The notes beneath the pieces were generated by a model. That model had not been told where the DNA came from and did not search any database. It saw only the letters and a list, made by a program, of their open reading frames with translations. Source: Rhodospirillales bacterium (lineage in GTDB: Bacteria > Pseudomonadota > Alphaproteobacteria > Rhodospirillales > Casp-alpha2). Taken from it: DNA of 32,855 bases. The position numbers and the translations under genes are program-made. The stretch lies in NCBI GenBank assembly GCA_021775105.1, contig JAJFIJ010000242.1, positions 1-32,855 of the forward strand. Direction: 5' to 3'. Positions 17,123 through 25,576 of the stretch are shown here, piece by piece (within the stretch, counting starts at the first letter, position 1; every line of letters starts with the position of its first letter).

Positions 17123-19039
17123 TCAGACGGCTTGGCGAAACCAGTCGCCACTGTCTTCGACGGCACCGGATTTTGCTCCGCTATCCCGCGCTTCGCCGGG
17201 CCACGGCAGGTCGTCAGTTTTGAGTAACCCTTCGCCCGGTTCCGGTAAATCGGACTTGTCGTCTATGTCGTCTTCAAACAGGACCTCTTCCCAGTCAAGT
17301 TCGGGCATATGCCGGGGCTGAACGAGATCGAGCATTTCACTGGCACGGTCGAGATTTTTCTCGGTGACGGCGATCAGGCGTGATGAATTGGTGCCCCGGT
17401 AAATCAGCAAGGCCTGCTCGAACGCCCCGATCGCCGCCCTGAGGCGATCCGGACTGCGCGACTGCTTGCCGAGCATGAACAGGGCTGAACCGAGATTATT
17501 CTGGGTTGCCGCCCAGGCCATTGGCATTTTTTTGCGGCTGCGCACCTCCAGCACCGCCCGACACGCATTGGCCGCCGTTGCCAGGGCTTCCATGCTTTGC
17601 AGATGCCCGCCCAGAACCTGCGCGGCCTGGGCAAAATTGCTCATGATTTCGGCCCAGCGCAGCGGTGCGTTCTCAACGGTATAAATCCTGAGCGCACTGG
17701 TGAAACATTTAAGCGCCTGACGGAGCAGCTTGGTGTCGCCATCTTCAAATCCCTGACGGTAACAGATCAGACCGAGGCGATTCTGGACAATCGCCCAGGC
17801 CCGCGGATGACGGTTCAGGTCAAGGATATCGTTGGCCGCCCGAAGCGCGATGACGGCTTCTTCCAGCAGTTTCGGGTCGCCATTCCGTTCGGCTTCAATA
17901 TGAAGGATGCTGCCGACATGCTTTTGCGCCTGCCCCCATTCAAGAGGCGCCTGATCTTCCGTCAGGATCGACAGCACAATGCGGTATCGTTCGAGCGCGC
18001 GGGCCAGCAGATCAGCGTTGTAACCGGGCCGCGATGCGGTCGACAGGGCGTTGGCGAAACACATCTGAATGCTGGCGCGTTCACGCATGCTCATGTCGGG
18101 CGGAGCCATATCAAGGGCCGCCGCAGCCGATCCCAATGCCTCGACAAGGGCATGCTGGCGCTTCTGTTTTTTACTGTCGGACCGGGGCAGCGCGGCGGAC
18201 AGTGTTACAACGCGCAGGAGATCAGCAAATTCGGGCCCGAATTTGACGGGCAGAGCCAGACTGGTTTCCAGGTCAAACGCCCCCGGTGCCTGCTGGTCCC
18301 AATGGCTAAGCGTGATAAACCTGAGATATATAACCTGACCGGCTGCAGCAACGTGGCCCCAGACCAGAATATCCGCACCCTGCAGGGACAGCCATTTACG
18401 CGCCGCAGCGGCGATCCGGTCGAGTTGCTTGGGCACGTCGCCAGCAGGGTCGAGCTTGACCGGGCTGTTGAATCGCCTGGTCTGGATGGATCTGGTATTA
18501 CCGAGCGCTGAAATAACGTGGCGGGTGTGTTGCGGGCCGTCTTCACCGGTAAACACGGCGACTCTGACACCAATGCGCTCGGTATCGCTGGATAGACCGT
18601 CCAGCAAACGACGGATCATGCCGGGATTGGAGTAGGCTGTTGTCTCGCCATCGGCATCGTTGTTTGACGGGGGTACCTTTTTACGGGCACCAAGATGGCG
18701 CATCAGCGAATCGACCATGCTTTCCTTTGGCGCGGCTTTTTGCGCGGCCTCCTGCTGAGGTTGCTGTACGGCAGGCAGGTTTGATTTCACTTGCGCCCGC
18801 CCGCGACCTTCAACGGCGCGCAGCACCGTGCGGCCCCGGGCGCGAAGCGTGATATCATAGGGCAGACCCGGTTTGCCAAAGGTATCACCGGCTTCAAGGC
18901 TGCTTTGGCGCAGGTATTTACCGTCTTTCTGGGCCAACAGATCAACGGTTCCGGACAGCACTTCGAAGGCGTGTTCGCAGGTTTTACCCTCGCGGTAAAT
19001 CACGTCCCCATCGGCATATACGGTCTTCGCGCTTGCCAA
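17123..19039 (-). CDS. Cyclic-nucleotide-binding-like domain protein with TPR repeats
   Basis: About 638 residues from TTG 19039. That TTG has GGAGG six bases upstream; an in-frame GTG at 19093 has no such site. Residues about 5-75 resemble a cNMP-binding (Crp-type) beta-barrel: YADGDVIYREGKTCEHAFEVLSGTVDLL, then LEAGDTFG. The phosphate-binding cassette is not convincing, so nucleotide binding is uncertain. A charged linker (about 85-130) leads to a mixed alpha/beta domain with ADILVWGHVAAAG (about 215-227). The C-terminal half (about 320-570) is TPR-like, with repeated WA-x2-QNNLG-type units. The tail is very acidic. There is no helix-turn-helix or enzyme domain, so a scaffold or sensor role is likely. 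The small 78-residue gene follows, and a gene for an exported protein is divergent upstream. Confidence 0.78.
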   Translation of the reverse strand: MASAKTVYADGDVIYREGKTCEHAFEVLSGTVDLLAQKDGKYLRQSSLEAGDTFGKPGLPYDITLRARGRTVLRAVEGRGRAQVKSNLPAVQQPQQEAAQKAAPKESMVDSLMRHLGARKKVPPSNNDADGETTAYSNPGMIRRLLDGLSSDTERIGVRVAVFTGEDGPQHTRHVISALGNTRSIQTRRFNSPVKLDPAGDVPKQLDRIAAAARKWLSLQGADILVWGHVAAAGQVIYLRFITLSHWDQQAPGAFDLETSLALPVKFGPEFADLLRVVTLSAALPRSDSKKQKRQHALVEALGSAAAALDMAPPDMSMRERASIQMCFANALSTASRPGYNADLLARALERYRIVLSILTEDQAPLEWGQAQKHVGSILHIEAERNGDPKLLEEAVIALRAANDILDLNRHPRAWAIVQNRLGLICYRQGFEDGDTKLLRQALKCFTSALRIYTVENAPLRWAEIMSNFAQAAQVLGGHLQSMEALATAANACRAVLEVRSRKKMPMAWAATQNNLGSALFMLGKQSRSPDRLRAAIGAFEQALLIYRGTNSSRLIAVTEKNLDRASEMLDLVQPRHMPELDWEEVLFEDDIDDKSDLPEPGEGLLKTDDLPWPGEARDSGAKSGAVEDSGDWFRQAV

Positions 19040-19255
19040 AAACGGCCTCCAAACGAAAGCGCATGCCTGATCGGGACCATCCCCGGCAGACACGTCGGTG
19101 CACGTTGAGGCTAGCAGACAGTCCCTACTGAACGGTTAACGGACGAGGCCAGGTTGCGGGCGACCCTGTCGCGAAGATTATGCTTCTGTGCGAATATGCG
19201 CTATTATCGAACTGTATTGGTGACAACGAAGCCCAAATTCCAAAGGGAGGATTCT

Positions 19256-20056
19256 ATGGGTTATCGCGATTTACTCCGAATGATCGGGTTATTTGTAATA
19301 TCCGGCGTGGCCTTTGGCTCTTCCGCCAAGGCAGCCCCGCAAATTCTGGCGGTTCTGGCAACGGACACGGCAATTCCATTTACCTGTGAGGATGGACTTT
19401 GCAGTGCTGAACTCAGTACCTATTGTCTGCAACGCGACCGCCCCAAACCGCACGCAGGGTCCGTTTATCTGCCTGCGGAAGCGAAAGACTTTATCCTTGG
19501 TGTGAAAACCGCATCCGGCAAGATCCGCAATCTGCCGTCCTCCCCGTATGTAACCTTCAGGGAAGCCAGAGGGTTTTTAACAATTACAGCTGTCATTGAA
19601 GCGCGTCAGCTAAAGCGTCTGGGAAGTCTGGATGCGACAATCAGGATCGGTGAATACGCCAGCTTGATACCGGTACCGGAAGAGGGTGATCCCAATCCTC
19701 TGACGAAAAAGGAAATTGCCTATGTGACGGGATCGCTTCGCAAGCACGGGCAGAACATTGTCGATAAAGACCCGCAGGCCTTCGCCGCACGTTTATTGAC
19801 CCGCGTGTTGAACCAAATGCATGATCAGGGTCCCGCCCAGCCGGGACTGGGTGAAAAACTGTGGCGTGAGTCGGTTGGCAATATTCTGACCGGGGGCGTC
19901 GGTTTCGATCAGGCCAGGAAAACCTATGACGACTGTTTCGCCGGACCTGAAATGGGCGCTTACGGGGTCGGTGTGCGCCACTGTCTGGAGTTCCGCCATG
20001 ATGAAATGATGCGGACCCTGAACATTAATTATTGGGACACTCAGCCCAACAGTTGA
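19256..20056 (+). CDS. Exported protein of unknown function
   Basis: A 266-residue protein starting at ATG 19256 with an excellent AGGGAGGA site. The signal peptide covers about residues 1-27 (RMIGLFVISGVAFG, then A-K-A before A-P). The mature N-terminus has a cysteine cluster (TCEDGLCSAELSTYC) and two more cysteines near the C-terminus (YDDCFAG, VRHCLEF), suggesting disulfides in the periplasm. The middle (about 60-160) looks beta-rich, the end helical. I do not recognise the family. It is divergent from the cNMP-like/TPR gene (216 bases between) and may share its control region. The convergent TPR-glycosyltransferase ends 42 bases downstream. Confidence 0.8.
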   Translation: MGYRDLLRMIGLFVISGVAFGSSAKAAPQILAVLATDTAIPFTCEDGLCSAELSTYCLQRDRPKPHAGSVYLPAEAKDFILGVKTASGKIRNLPSSPYVTFREARGFLTITAVIEARQLKRLGSLDATIRIGEYASLIPVPEEGDPNPLTKKEIAYVTGSLRKHGQNIVDKDPQAFAARLLTRVLNQMHDQGPAQPGLGEKLWRESVGNILTGGVGFDQARKTYDDCFAGPEMGAYGVGVRHCLEFRHDEMMRTLNINYWDTQPNS

Positions 20057-20098
20057 CGGTAGTTATAGTCTTCGGATGATTTAAGTCGGGCAATCTGC

Positions 20099-21652
20099 TC
20101 AGGTTGTCTCGGACGGTCCGAATCCAAGCTCTTTGCGAAGCGCTTTGCGGACCTCAACAAAAACCGGGTCCCATTCTCCCTGCCGTTTCTGGCGGAACAG
20201 GCGCATGCTGGGGTACCAGGGCGATGTATCGGTTTCCGTCATCCAGCGCCAGTCCGGTGCAAACGGCACCACGACCCAGACCGGTTTACCAAGCGCGCCG
20301 GCCAGATGGGCGACGGAGGTATCGACCGTGATGACCATATCCAGTTGCTGGATCACCGCAGCGGTATCGGCAAAATCATTGAGACGGTTACCGAGATTGA
20401 GCACAAGGGCTTCGCAACCGGCATCGGCGATGTCAGTTTCGCGCGGGCCTTTTTGCAGGCTGTAGACAGTGACCCCCGGCATGCCGAGAAGTTCGATGAA
20501 GTGACTGAACTGGCAGGACCGGTTCTTGTCGTTCTGATGCGTTGGTTTTCCGGACCAGACAATACCGATCTGGCGTTGGCGTTCGAGAGACGCAGGCAAT
20601 TGCACGCCCAGTTTGTCGGGCGGGGTAAGATAGGGGATGTCGACGGGCACGGTCTCTATGGTTGTCGCAAAGACTTTCGCCAGTGACATCATCGGGATGA
20701 AGAAATCAAATTTTGGCAGGGGCGAGCCGCGGTTAATCACCTTGTCAACGCCGGGCAGGGTCGAAAACAGTCTCGACAGCTCCGGTTGCACTTCAACGAC
20801 AACCGTGCCGCCCTTGGCTTTGACCATCGGAATATATCGGGCGAACTGGATCATGTCGCCGAAACCCTGTTCCTGATGGATCAACAGCGTCTTGCCCTTA
20901 AGGTCGCTCCCGTCCCATTCGGGTTCGCTATACCCACGCGGCGGGCTGCGCTCCAGTTTCCAGCGCCAGTCGTATTGTTCGAAGCCTGGCAGGAACTCAC
21001 CCTTGAGCAGCAGCGTCAGTGCGCGGTCCCAGCGACAATCGGCGTGATCGGGATTGTATCCGAGCGTGCGTTCAAACGCCGCCAGGGCCTGATCAATCTG
21101 GCCGAGATCGCGCAGCACGAGACCCAGATTATAGTAGGCTTCCGGACTTTCAGGCGCGAGCTTGATTGCTTGTTGATGTGCGGCGACGGCCAGTTGCAGA
21201 CGCCCCAGTTCGCGTAATGCATTGCCCAGGTTGGAATAAACACCGGTGTTGTCGGGCCTGAGCACCAGACAACGCCGATAGCAGGCAATCGCCGCTTCAA
21301 TCTTGCCAAGTGCGCGCAGCGCAACACCCATATTGTTGTAGGTGTCGGCGACCTTCGGGTTGAGCAGCAGCGATTTGCCGTAATTTTTGACAGCTTCGGC
21401 AAGTTCGCCTTTCTGGTGAAGTTCGATAGCCAGACCGAAAATACGCAACGCTTCGCGTTCGCGAAGGGCTGATTTCTGGTCTGCTGGCAAGGCTTGCCAG
21501 ATCGCGACCTGTTCGGGTGTCGGTGTGCCCGGAGCAGGTGCAGGCGTCGGTGCAGGAACGGGTTCAAGCGTTGTTGAAGCTGCCTTTTTCACGGGCTCCA
21601 GTTTTGCCGCAGCGCTCTTGCGGGCTTTTTTTGCCGCTGTTCCTTTAGCCAT
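20099..21652 (-). CDS. TPR repeat protein with GT9-like glycosyltransferase domain
   Basis: About 517 residues. The first 50 are rich in lysine, alanine and proline (KGTAAKKARKSAAAK, then PAPTPAPAP), a low-complexity, histone-H1-like tail. Residues about 65-215 hold four or five TPRs (ADTYNNMGVALRALGKIEAA and similar). The C-terminal about 240-505 resembles heptosyltransferase-type family 9 enzymes: LLIHQEQGFGDMIQFARYIP, a QIGIVWSGKP strand, and VDTSVAHLAGALGKPVWV near the nucleotide-sugar site. Such proteins add sugars to glycans or proteins. The ATG at 21652 follows a GGGGGG tract; a start at 21685 is less likely. It faces the exported protein gene. With the TPR/2OG and cNMP/TPR proteins it makes three TPR proteins in 6.5 kb. 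Confidence 0.87.
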   Translation of the reverse strand: MAKGTAAKKARKSAAAKLEPVKKAASTTLEPVPAPTPAPAPGTPTPEQVAIWQALPADQKSALREREALRIFGLAIELHQKGELAEAVKNYGKSLLLNPKVADTYNNMGVALRALGKIEAAIACYRRCLVLRPDNTGVYSNLGNALRELGRLQLAVAAHQQAIKLAPESPEAYYNLGLVLRDLGQIDQALAAFERTLGYNPDHADCRWDRALTLLLKGEFLPGFEQYDWRWKLERSPPRGYSEPEWDGSDLKGKTLLIHQEQGFGDMIQFARYIPMVKAKGGTVVVEVQPELSRLFSTLPGVDKVINRGSPLPKFDFFIPMMSLAKVFATTIETVPVDIPYLTPPDKLGVQLPASLERQRQIGIVWSGKPTHQNDKNRSCQFSHFIELLGMPGVTVYSLQKGPRETDIADAGCEALVLNLGNRLNDFADTAAVIQQLDMVITVDTSVAHLAGALGKPVWVVVPFAPDWRWMTETDTSPWYPSMRLFRQKRQGEWDPVFVEVRKALRKELGFGPSETT

Positions 21653-21748
21653 CAAGCCCCCCAATCTGCTCACCCGCTCCCGCAAGTTGAGGAGAGGGTT
21701 TTGTTTCTGCCGCCATCATACGGATTTCTCCGCAATATTGAAATGCAA

Positions 21749-21770
21749 AAGCCCAGATTAACAAGGGCTT
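21749..21770 (-). terminator. Possible Rho-independent terminator of the arsC-like gene
   Basis: Read on the minus strand, AAGCCC and GGGCTT form a six-pair stem around a ten-base loop, ending in a short T run (GGGCTTTTGC). It lies about 50 bases past the arsC-like stop codon. The stem is short and the T run brief, so it would be weak. Confidence 0.35.
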
Positions 21771-21817
21771 ATCACTTCCAGGGTCAGTCGGGTGAACCTG
21801 ATTGGGGTTAGGGCCTT

Positions 21818-22156
21818 TTAGAGGATATCGAGGATCGCTTCCGGTGGCCGCCCCATGGCCGCATGGTCTCCGTTGACGACAATTGGCCGCTCGATGGCGC
21901 GCGGATGATCGACCAGCGCCCTGATCAGGGCCGGGCCGTCCAGATCAGCCGCTATTCCTTCTTCGGCGGCTTCCTTTTTGCGGGTGATATCTCTCGGATT
22001 CTTGCCCAGTTTTGTGACGATTTCGGTCAATTCGGCAACGCTTGGCGGGGTGTCCAGATATTCGACTATTGTCGGGTCGATGCCGTTATCGTGCAGAAGC
22101 TGCAAGGTCTGACGGGATTTGGAACAGCGGGGGTTATGATAAATGGTAACACTCAT
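21818..22156 (-). CDS. arsC: ArsC family arsenate reductase (glutaredoxin-coupled type)
   Basis: A 112-residue thioredoxin-fold protein. It has the catalytic cysteine at position 11 in IYHNPRCSKSRQTL, the TRKKEAAEE segment, and the C-terminal HPRAIERPIVVNGDHAAMGRPPEAILDIL typical of ArsC. The family reduces arsenate to arsenite with glutathione and glutaredoxin. No arsR, arsB or acr3 lies here, so it is a stand-alone copy. Such housekeeping ArsC-like proteins are common in proteobacteria and may have other roles. The ATG at 22156 gives the normal family length; a start at 22186 would add ten residues. Confidence 0.88.
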   Translation of the reverse strand: MSVTIYHNPRCSKSRQTLQLLHDNGIDPTIVEYLDTPPSVAELTEIVTKLGKNPRDITRKKEAAEEGIAADLDGPALIRALVDHPRAIERPIVVNGDHAAMGRPPEAILDIL

Positions 22157-22274
22157 GTCGGATTTTCCCTGTAATCGAATAGCCAAAAAGTCTCTTCAGT
22201 TCTATATATAGTTCCTCAACCAAATTACAAAGGCCATTGGTCATCGCTCCGCAACCTCTCATTTTCAGGATCAC

Positions 22275-22730
22275 ATGAACGACCACAAGCTCGCCATGCA
22301 GGAAACCGGGTTCTGGGGCCGTGCGGCTGCCGGGGCGCTGATTTGTGCACGCTCGACGTCGCGCCTGCTGATCGCCCATCGCGCCGAAGGTACATTGCAG
22401 GCGGGCACCTGGGGGACCTGGGGCGGGGCCGTTGATGCGGGCGAAACGGCGGTTGAAACCGTGGCCCGTGAACTTCACGAAGAAGCCGGGTTCGAGGGTG
22501 ATTTCGATGCCCACCCGTTGATGGTGTTTGAGCATGACACCGGTTTCACCTATTCCAATTTTCTGGTTGTCGTCAAAGACGAGTTTGATCCGGTGCTGAA
22601 CTGGGAAACCCAGAACTTCGGCTGGTTCACCTATGGCGACTGGCCCGACCCGCTGCATTTCGGCCTCGACCAACTGCTCAATCATGAACCAAGCCTGAGT
22701 GAGATCAGAACGCTGCTAAAGTTGGGATGA
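22275..22730 (+). CDS. Nudix hydrolase
   Basis: A 151-residue protein with a perfect Nudix box at about residues 55-77: G-x5-E-x7-R-E-L-x-E-E-A-G-F, beginning GGAVDAGET. The fold binds magnesium and cleaves nucleoside diphosphates linked to another group. The upstream GTWGTWGGAVDAGE sequence and the C-terminal FGWFTYGDWPDPLHFGL do not reveal the substrate. It is divergent from the arsC-like gene with 118 bases between, and converges with the hydroxyacid dehydrogenase with 12 bases between stop codons. Confidence 0.92.
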   Translation: MNDHKLAMQETGFWGRAAAGALICARSTSRLLIAHRAEGTLQAGTWGTWGGAVDAGETAVETVARELHEEAGFEGDFDAHPLMVFEHDTGFTYSNFLVVVKDEFDPVLNWETQNFGWFTYGDWPDPLHFGLDQLLNHEPSLSEIRTLLKLG

Positions 22731-22742
22731 GTTGGCCTGCTC

Positions 22743-23774
22743 TCAATAGCCCCGTCCCCGCTCCACAACATTAACCAGCCCTTCTCCTGCCAGATACCGC
22801 CGCAGGTTTTCGCAAAACACATCGACGATGTTATCGCCGATCAAAGGCGACGAATGGCTGTCGTGCGGGATCACGGTGATGCCCGGTGTTGACCAGAACG
22901 CATGGTCGGCGGGTAGCGGCTCCTCGGCCAGCGCATCAAGGAAAGCGCCGCTGATCCTGCCCGCCGTAATCGCATCCAGCAGCGCCGCTTCATCGGTGAT
23001 TTTCCCGCGCGCGATGTTGATCAGATAGGCGGTTGGTTTCATGACAGCGAACTCCGGTGCACCGATCATGCGTTCCGTTTCCGGTGTCAGCGGGCAGGCA
23101 ATGACGATGAAATCAGCCTCGGCCAGTGCGTCCTTCAGATGGCTCGGGCCGTAGATATCGTCAAAATGTTCGCTCAATGCCGCCGTTCGGCGAACACCGA
23201 CGACACGCATGCCGAAGGCCCGCGCCCGCTTCGCCGCCTCAACGCCGATTTTGCCGGTGCCGATGATGAGTAACGTCTGTCCGGCAAGCTCGCTACAATG
23301 CAACTCCTGCCAGTTGCGGGCACGCTGGTTTTCAATCCGCTCGGCCAGCCGTTTGGCGCGAAACAGGATCGCCGCCATAATGCTTTCGGCCAGCGAATAG
23401 GAATGCACACCGGCGGCGTTGGTCAGTGTCACATCGTCGGCCAGTAGTTCAAGTTTAAGAATATGACCGATTCCGCTGGAACACGACTGCATCCATTTGA
23501 GTTGCGGTGTAATCAACTTCGCCATATTGGCGGCAGATATTTCATTTTTGTGTGCTCGCGCTCCCGCTGCTTCGATTAACAGAACATCCGCAGGGTGGGG
23601 CGGCAGAACGCAAACTGTCAGTTCGTCCTCTGTCGCATGGGTCAATTCAATGCAGGGTGAGACCTCTGCAATTTGCCGGACGTGGCGTGAGGTCAGCCAG
23701 CGACCGTCAGGATCAGGGTTTTGATAGGATCGCGGTACACCCGCTACAGTGACGTACAGGGGATCGGTGGTCAT
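22743..23774 (-). CDS. D-2-hydroxyacid dehydrogenase family protein
   Basis: A 343-residue NAD(P)-dependent dehydrogenase. The dinucleotide motif GTGKIGVEAAKRARAFGMRVVGVRR is at about residues 172-196; the basic residues after the strand suggest NADP preference. Catalytic residues are Arg256 (NIARGK), Glu285 (LAEEPLP) and His304 (VIPHDSHSSP). The ITDEAALLDAITAGRISGAFLDAL segment is standard. The enzyme interconverts 2-keto and D-2-hydroxy acids (glyoxylate/hydroxypyruvate reductase type); the substrate is unknown. It converges with the Nudix gene and is divergent from the DinB gene, with about 100 bases between. Confidence 0.92.
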   Translation of the reverse strand: MTTDPLYVTVAGVPRSYQNPDPDGRWLTSRHVRQIAEVSPCIELTHATEDELTVCVLPPHPADVLLIEAAGARAHKNEISAANMAKLITPQLKWMQSCSSGIGHILKLELLADDVTLTNAAGVHSYSLAESIMAAILFRAKRLAERIENQRARNWQELHCSELAGQTLLIIGTGKIGVEAAKRARAFGMRVVGVRRTAALSEHFDDIYGPSHLKDALAEADFIVIACPLTPETERMIGAPEFAVMKPTAYLINIARGKITDEAALLDAITAGRISGAFLDALAEEPLPADHAFWSTPGITVIPHDSHSSPLIGDNIVDVFCENLRRYLAGEGLVNVVERGRGY

Positions 23775-23872
23775 TGGTTCTGTCTTTTTTTATCCGGCAT
23801 CAATCCAGCAATACAAATTCGTTCGAAAATCCGCTAGGCTTTCCTGCCTGAACCTGCTGGAGGACTTTTACC

Positions 23873-24361
23873 ATGAACATTTTCCCGACCCTTGCCAAGT
23901 TCAACCCGTGGGTCAACGCGCATCTCTATGATGCAGCGGCGACGCTTTCGGATGCCGATTACCGCCACGACTGTGGCGCGTTCTTCGGCTCGGTCCACCA
24001 TACGCTCAACCATATCCTCGTCGTCGACCGGTTATGGTTCGGCCGGGCGCAGGGTATAAAAGCCGATGTCAAAACCCTTGATCAGATATTGTTTGATGAC
24101 TTTGCCGCCTTGCGTGCCGAGCGCGAAGCCGAAGACCAGCGGATCATTGATTATGTCACCCAACTGAGTGACGATGACCTTGCCGACGTGCAATCCTTTC
24201 ATACCATGGATGGCATGCCGAGCCAGATGCCGCGCGGCCTGATGCTGATGTCGGTGTTCAATCACCAGACCCATCATCGCGGACAGATTACAGCAATGCT
24301 GTCATCGTTTGGTGCCGACTACGGCGATATTGATCTGCCGTATTATCTTCGCGCCGTTTAG
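23873..24361 (+). CDS. DinB family protein (putative metal-dependent enzyme)
   Basis: A 162-residue four-helix-bundle protein. The metal ligands of the DinB/YfiT fold are visible: a histidine in GSVHHTLNHILVVDRLW (about residue 47), and the pair in VFNHQTHHRGQ (about residues 131 and 135). Family members act as thiol-dependent transferases or have unknown roles; some are damage-inducible. GGAGG about ten bases before the ATG supports the start. The gene for a small exported protein begins four bases after its stop, so the two are probably co-transcribed. Confidence 0.9.
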   Translation: MNIFPTLAKFNPWVNAHLYDAAATLSDADYRHDCGAFFGSVHHTLNHILVVDRLWFGRAQGIKADVKTLDQILFDDFAALRAEREAEDQRIIDYVTQLSDDDLADVQSFHTMDGMPSQMPRGLMLMSVFNHQTHHRGQITAMLSSFGADYGDIDLPYYLRAV

Positions 24362-24365
24362 CGCC

Positions 24366-24923
24366 ATGACACGATTCCGGCGATATCTGGTTGGGGGATT
24401 GTCAGTAGCGTTGCTGACGCTAGTCCCTCATGGTGCAATTGCCTGCGGGCCGCGCCTGCTCGTTGAATTTTACGAAAGTTCCGACGGGGACCTGTTTGAG
24501 GTCACCAACAAAAGCGAAGCGCCGTGGTCGGTCAAAACGCTGACCCTTATTTTGAGCGGATCCAGTGGGCGGCTGATTTTCGACACCGCGTCAGGCGGTC
24601 CTGGTGCATCCATGCCGGCCCCGCTTAATGTGGTTTCCGGGGATGTCGGGTTTGCGGGCGCATCGCAGGTCGATGACGGCGGAGAGGTCGTGGCCCTGAC
24701 GTTTTCCGCCTTCCTGCCCGGTCGGATGTTTCTGTTCAGTGTTGATGTTGATGATCGCCTGGCCGACTCCGGGTACGGGCAGGCCGACGTCAGCGATGGC
24801 GAAATGGAAGGGGCCAGCGTGCATGCCGAAATGGTTCATGCCAATGGCCGCATTGCGCGGATCAAGGGGGCCTTCGATTCCCATGCCATCGCCCGGTTGG
24901 GTGGCGGGGAGCTGTGTGCGTAA
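24366..24923 (+). CDS. Exported beta-rich protein, possibly of the 'aggregation factor core' type
   Basis: A 185-residue protein starting at ATG 24366, four bases after the DinB gene. A signal peptide covers about residues 1-27 (RFRRY, hydrophobic core, GAIA before CGP; the cysteine could also be a lipid-attachment site, though the lipobox is not good). The mature part is beta-rich: FEVTNKSEAPWSVKTLTLIL, a GRLIFDTA strand, VDVDDRLADSGYG and EMEGASVHAEM. The strand order and the acidic VDVDD recall exported marine alphaproteobacterial proteins annotated as 'aggregation factor core'. I state this from memory and with low certainty. The gene ends three bases from the convergent recX. Confidence 0.75.
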   Translation: MTRFRRYLVGGLSVALLTLVPHGAIACGPRLLVEFYESSDGDLFEVTNKSEAPWSVKTLTLILSGSSGRLIFDTASGGPGASMPAPLNVVSGDVGFAGASQVDDGGEVVALTFSAFLPGRMFLFSVDVDDRLADSGYGQADVSDGEMEGASVHAEMVHANGRIARIKGAFDSHAIARLGGGELCA

Positions 24924-24926
24924 GGA

Positions 24927-25517
24927 TCAGTTACTGAGCAGCACTTCCAGCGCATATTGATCTTCTGCATCAATCACCTTTTTCGCCGTCTCGAAATCGA
25001 ATCCGCCGCGTGCCAGACTGGCGAGGTCGCGCTGGCGGCGGTCCGGGCGCTGATCGTCGGGACGGAAAGGACCAAGGCGACGGCGTCTGGCGAAAGAGAT
25101 GGCGGCTTTCAGGTCGGGTGCCGGATTTTCTTCGACAAGGGCGCGCAGCTGGGTGTCGATAATGTCGCGGTCAACGCCTTTTCCCATCAATCGATTTGTG
25201 ATCGCGCGCAGCGACAGGCCCCGGCGGAACAGGCTTTTGACCTGGCCCTCGGCGTAGATGGTATCGTCAAGCAGACCGGATTGCTGGAAACGGGCGATGA
25301 TGCTTTCAACGAACTCAGCGCCTTCTGCCGGGTCGGTATCATGATGGTAAACGGATGTGCTGACCCGACGCTTCAACACCCGGCGGAGACTCTCCGAAGA
25401 CGCGGCGTAGCGTTGCAGATAATACAGCGCAATGTTTTCAAGCCGTTTAGCCGTCGCCGGTTTGGCTATCCGCCGACCATCCGGTTTTTTGCCTTGGGAG
25501 GATGACGTTTCAGACAT
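24927..25517 (-). CDS. recX: Regulatory protein RecX
   Basis: A 196-residue helical protein with the three-repeat pattern of RecX: LENIALYYLQRYAASSESLRRVLKRR, then FVESIIARFQQSGLLDDTIYAE, RGLSLRAITNRLMGKGVD, and a late ISFARRRRLGPFR segment. RecX binds RecA filaments and limits recombinase activity. recA is not in this window. The lysine-rich N-terminal tail (about 25 residues) is longer than in E. coli RecX but common in alphaproteobacteria. It is divergent from the ABC permease gene, with the start codons about 60 bases apart. Confidence 0.9.
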   Translation of the reverse strand: MSETSSSQGKKPDGRRIAKPATAKRLENIALYYLQRYAASSESLRRVLKRRVSTSVYHHDTDPAEGAEFVESIIARFQQSGLLDDTIYAEGQVKSLFRRGLSLRAITNRLMGKGVDRDIIDTQLRALVEENPAPDLKAAISFARRRRLGPFRPDDQRPDRRQRDLASLARGGFDFETAKKVIDAEDQYALEVLLSN

Positions 25518-25576
25518 GTTTCAAGTTTGTCACGGTGGCTCTGGTCAGCCAAGGGTCGGGAGATTATAACCGTCGC

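Noticed and set aside
17597-18511. Open plus-strand frame of 304 codons
   Set aside because: Antisense to the cNMP-like/TPR gene; no ribosome site and no family resemblance.
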